Assembly: GCA_002399735.1 (NCBI GenBank)
Contig: DHEF01000014.1
Coordinates: 116,780-142,851, forward strand
Direction: 5' to 3'
DNA: 26,072 nt
Source of the DNA: Chitinophagaceae bacterium UBA4857
GTDB taxonomy: Bacteria; Bacteroidota; Bacteroidia; Chitinophagales; Chitinophagaceae
The number at the start of each line of letters is the position of its first letter. The first letter of the stretch is position 1. A model generated the notes under the pieces. That model made no database searches. It was not told where the DNA came from and saw nothing but the letters and a program-made list of their open reading frames with translations. The translations under genes were made by a program, and so were the position numbers. Shown piece by piece: positions 24,055 through 26,072 of the stretch.

Positions 24055-24064
24055 TTTGGGGAGG

Positions 24065-24107
24065 CATCTATCAAGGGTGGGACGATGATAACATAAAAAT
24101 ATTATCT
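24065..24107 (+). repeat. Partial dispersed repeat, copy F
   Basis: ATCTATCAAGGGTGGGACGA followed by TGATAACATAAAAATATTAT. It matches the inner CAATCAAGGGAGGGACG and the terminal TGGTAACATAAAAATTAT words of the family, without the 5' part. Confidence 0.6.
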
Positions 24108-24132
24108 TTCGTGTTGATTAATATAAATCCAT

Positions 24133-25842
24133 ATGAAAATATTTTATGCCGGTTTATTTGTGTTAGCGTTAGCTGCTTGCAAAACAGCTAAAGTTGGTAA
24201 AACAACGATAACACCATTTACCTATGCGGTACAAAAAAATATTACTGCGGAAAAGGGTGCGGTTGTATCAGCACACCCCCTGGCCAGTCAGGCAGGCTTG
24301 CAGGTATTGCAACAAGGCGGTAATGCGGTTGATGCAGCCATTGCCACACAATTAGCATTGGCAGTGGTGTACCCCGGTGCAGGCAATATTGGTGGCGGTG
24401 GTTTTTTAGTGGCACATTTAAAAGATGGCAGTAATATAACGCTTGATTATCGGGAAAAATCGCCGGCTGCGGGACATAGGGATATGTACCTTGATGCAGA
24501 CGGAAAAGCCAATACCGATAAAAGCCAGAACGGCCATTTAGCAGCTGGCGTACCCGGTACGGTAGCGGGTTTATTTGCATCGATGCCATATGCAAAATTA
24601 AAGTTTGACAAATTGATTGACCCAGCTATTGAACTTGCAAAAAAAGGTTTTGTGATTACGGAACGTGAAGCCCGATCGTTAAACGGATTGCAAGATGATT
24701 TGAAAAAATATAATTCGCAAACAAATGCTTTAATGAAAGCCGTTGCATGGAAAGCAGGCGATACTTTAATACAAACCGATTTAGCCAATACATTACAACG
24801 TATAAAAGATAATGGCGCAGCAGGTTTTTACCAAGGCGAAACAGCAAGGCTTATTGTAGAAGAAATGCAACGCGGCAAAGGCATTATTAGTTATGACGAT
24901 TTAAAAAATTATACCGCACAGCCAAGAGCACCACATACTTTTAATTACAAAGAGTATAATATTATAGGAATGCCCATGCCCAGCAGTGGTGGATTGTTAT
25001 TGCATCAAATGATGAAAATGATTGAACCTTACCAGATTGGTAAAATGGGGTTTCACTCAGCCGAAGCAGTACAACTAATGATTGAAGCAGAACGCAGGGC
25101 TTATGCCGACAGAGCAGAATATATGGGTGATAAAGATTTTTATCCGGTGCCGGTAAATAGCCTTACAAAAAATGAATATCTACTGGAGCGTATGCAAACT
25201 TTTACACCGGGCAAAGCAAGTGTTAGTACCAATATTAAACCGGGCAAAGTAACAGTGCCCGAACATGAAGAAACGACTCACCTGAGTGTAATAGATAACG
25301 AAGGAAATGCAGTAGCGGTAACCACTACCTTAAACGGTGGGTATGGTAGCAGAACTGTGGTTGGCGGTGCCGGTTTTTTATTAAATAACGAAATGGATGA
25401 TTTTAGTATAAAGCCCGGTGTGCCTAATATGTATGGCGCTGTTGGCGGCGAGGCCAATGCCATTAAAGCGGGTAAACGTATGTTAAGCTCTATGACGCCT
25501 ACTATTGTTTTGCAAAACGGCAAACCTTATTTAGTAGTGGGCACGCCGGGTGGTACAACCATACCTACATCGGTTTTTCAAACGCTGGTAAATATTTTAG
25601 ATTTCAACCTAAGTACTATTGACGCAGTAAACAAGCCAAAGTTCCATCACCAGTGGTTACCAGATCGTGTTGATATTGAAAACGATTTTAGCAGTCCGAC
25701 CGCCATTGCATTGGAAATGATGGGCTATAAATTAAACAAACGTGGGGCCATTGGCCGCACTGAAGTAATTAAAGTTTTACCAAACGGAAAGTTTGAAGCC
25801 GTAGCCGATAAACGTGGCGATGACGATGCGAGGGGGTGGTAA
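24133..25842 (+). CDS. ggt: Gamma-glutamyltransferase, lipoprotein-anchored
   Basis: A 569-aa gamma-glutamyltransferase, an Ntn-hydrolase that cleaves or transfers the gamma-glutamyl group of glutathione and related peptides outside the cytoplasm. The signal sequence ends LALAAC with Cys16, so the protein is probably lipid-anchored. The first Thr of HEETTHLSVIDNEG (Thr381) is the self-cleavage site and new N-terminal nucleophile; LDYREKSP gives Arg107 for substrate binding, and LLNNEMDDFS and MLSSMTPTIVL are typical of the small subunit. Length is normal and the ATG at 24133 is clear. The gene is flanked on both sides by inverted 119-bp copies of a dispersed repeat, and has no operon partner in the window. 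Confidence 0.95.
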   Translation: MKIFYAGLFVLALAACKTAKVGKTTITPFTYAVQKNITAEKGAVVSAHPLASQAGLQVLQQGGNAVDAAIATQLALAVVYPGAGNIGGGGFLVAHLKDGSNITLDYREKSPAAGHRDMYLDADGKANTDKSQNGHLAAGVPGTVAGLFASMPYAKLKFDKLIDPAIELAKKGFVITEREARSLNGLQDDLKKYNSQTNALMKAVAWKAGDTLIQTDLANTLQRIKDNGAAGFYQGETARLIVEEMQRGKGIISYDDLKNYTAQPRAPHTFNYKEYNIIGMPMPSSGGLLLHQMMKMIEPYQIGKMGFHSAEAVQLMIEAERRAYADRAEYMGDKDFYPVPVNSLTKNEYLLERMQTFTPGKASVSTNIKPGKVTVPEHEETTHLSVIDNEGNAVAVTTTLNGGYGSRTVVGGAGFLLNNEMDDFSIKPGVPNMYGAVGGEANAIKAGKRMLSSMTPTIVLQNGKPYLVVGTPGGTTIPTSVFQTLVNILDFNLSTIDAVNKPKFHHQWLPDRVDIENDFSSPTAIALEMMGYKLNKRGAIGRTEVIKVLPNGKFEAVADKRGDDDARGW

Positions 25843-25935
25843 GTGGTGAGATTTGAGAATTCAGATTTGAGATTGAAGAATGTAGATTGAATATTTCAGA
25901 TAGGGTTGTCTCAATTCTCATATCTCAATTCTGAT
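25843..25935. other. AT-rich inverted words after ggt
   Basis: GAGATTTGAGAATTCAG followed by TTTGAGATTGA is mirrored about 50 bases later by CTCAATTCTCATATCTCAAT. The two halves can form a long, imperfect stem that may end ggt transcription, but the stem is AT-rich and has no clear T-run. Confidence 0.4.
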
Positions 25936-25946
25936 TTATTTTTAAT

Positions 25947-26065
25947 CAACTGCATTACTACTATCAACCCTAAATCCCTAAAGGGACTTTAAAGTTTGAA
26001 ACGAGGTAGTGATTTTTTATTATCAACGTCCCTCCCTTGATTGGGCTTTCGTTGTGTCACTCACT
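25947..26065 (-). repeat. Dispersed repeat, copy G (right inverted copy at ggt)
   Basis: On the minus strand it reads AGTGAGTGACACAAC, then CCCAATCAAGGGAGGGACG, TTGATAATAAAAAAT, a TCCCTTTAGGGA hairpin and GGGTTGATAGTAGTAATGCA, the same order and length as copy E. The element may continue to the window edge. Confidence 0.85.
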
Positions 26066-26072
26066 TGTGCTG

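Larger units (their letters stand above)
23694..24132. other. Repeat-rich divergent region before the gamma-glutamyltransferase gene
   Basis: The 439 bp between the divergent PIG-L and ggt genes hold a small hairpin GTTTTC-TCA-GAAAAC (23822-23836), repeat copy E (23879-23997), a perfect hairpin CCCCTCC-CTC-GGAGGGG (24038-24054) and the partial repeat F (24065-24107). I see no gene and no clear TAnnTTTG promoter for either side. Confidence 0.6.

Noticed and set aside
23879..26065. Composite transposon around ggt
   Set aside because: The inverted copies are too short to encode a transposase and none is present; kept only as a repeat-bracketed cassette.

Overview
The window looks like a chromosomal segment of a Bacteroidota bacterium, probably of the Chitinophagaceae/Sphingobacteriia type. 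The evidence is internal: a carboxypeptidase-regulatory domain in front of a TonB-dependent receptor, a DUF2911 protein, an anti-sigma protein fused to a TonB C-terminal domain, promoter words of the Bacteroidota TAnnTTTG type, low GC, and few Shine-Dalgarno sequences except one inside the prfB frameshift site. There is no rRNA, tRNA, CRISPR array, transposase or phage gene.

Layout. 1-5025 (minus): rpoB, then the first 351 codons of rpoC, separated by an unusually long 168-bp gap that holds a dispersed repeat. 5336-6304 (plus): a membrane-anchored protein with three helix-hairpin-helix units, divergent from rpoB. 6782-10283 (minus): prfB (with a +1 programmed frameshift), pruA and pyrR, ended by a terminator hairpin. 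10679-14023 (minus): a three-gene cluster of a small His/Cys exported protein, a TonB-dependent receptor and a His-rich lipoprotein, which I read as a zinc or other metal uptake locus. 14200-14283: a GC-rich structured element in the divergent gap. 14344-15369 (plus): a luciferase-like flavin monooxygenase. 15871-18862 (plus): an ECF-type sigma factor, its probable anti-sigma/TonB fusion partner, and a DUF2911-TPR protein, ended by a strong bidirectional terminator. 18974-23693 (minus): a large PIG-L deacetylase, a 58-aa two-helix membrane protein, a 41-aa one-helix membrane protein and a sodium:solute symporter; the last two overlap by ATGA. 24133-25842 (plus): a gamma-glutamyltransferase lipoprotein.

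The genes are mostly ordinary. The unusual content lies between them. A family of intergenic elements recurs at least seven times (1086-1174, 6553-6690, 10332-10420, 20889-21026, 23879-23997, 24065-24107, 25947-26065). They share an end close to TGGTAACATAAAAATTAT and inner words such as GAACGGAGCGTCGCAA and CAATCAGGGCTATG. Two 138-bp copies keep the same hairpins with compensating base changes, and two 119-bp copies flank the gamma-glutamyltransferase gene as inverted repeats. No transposase is encoded here, so if the elements are mobile they must be moved from elsewhere. Other points of interest are the anti-sigma/TonB fusion carrying a SusC-like LNEVxxVGYxT segment, two small membrane genes that simple length cut-offs would miss, and four genes with TTG as the only good start codon.
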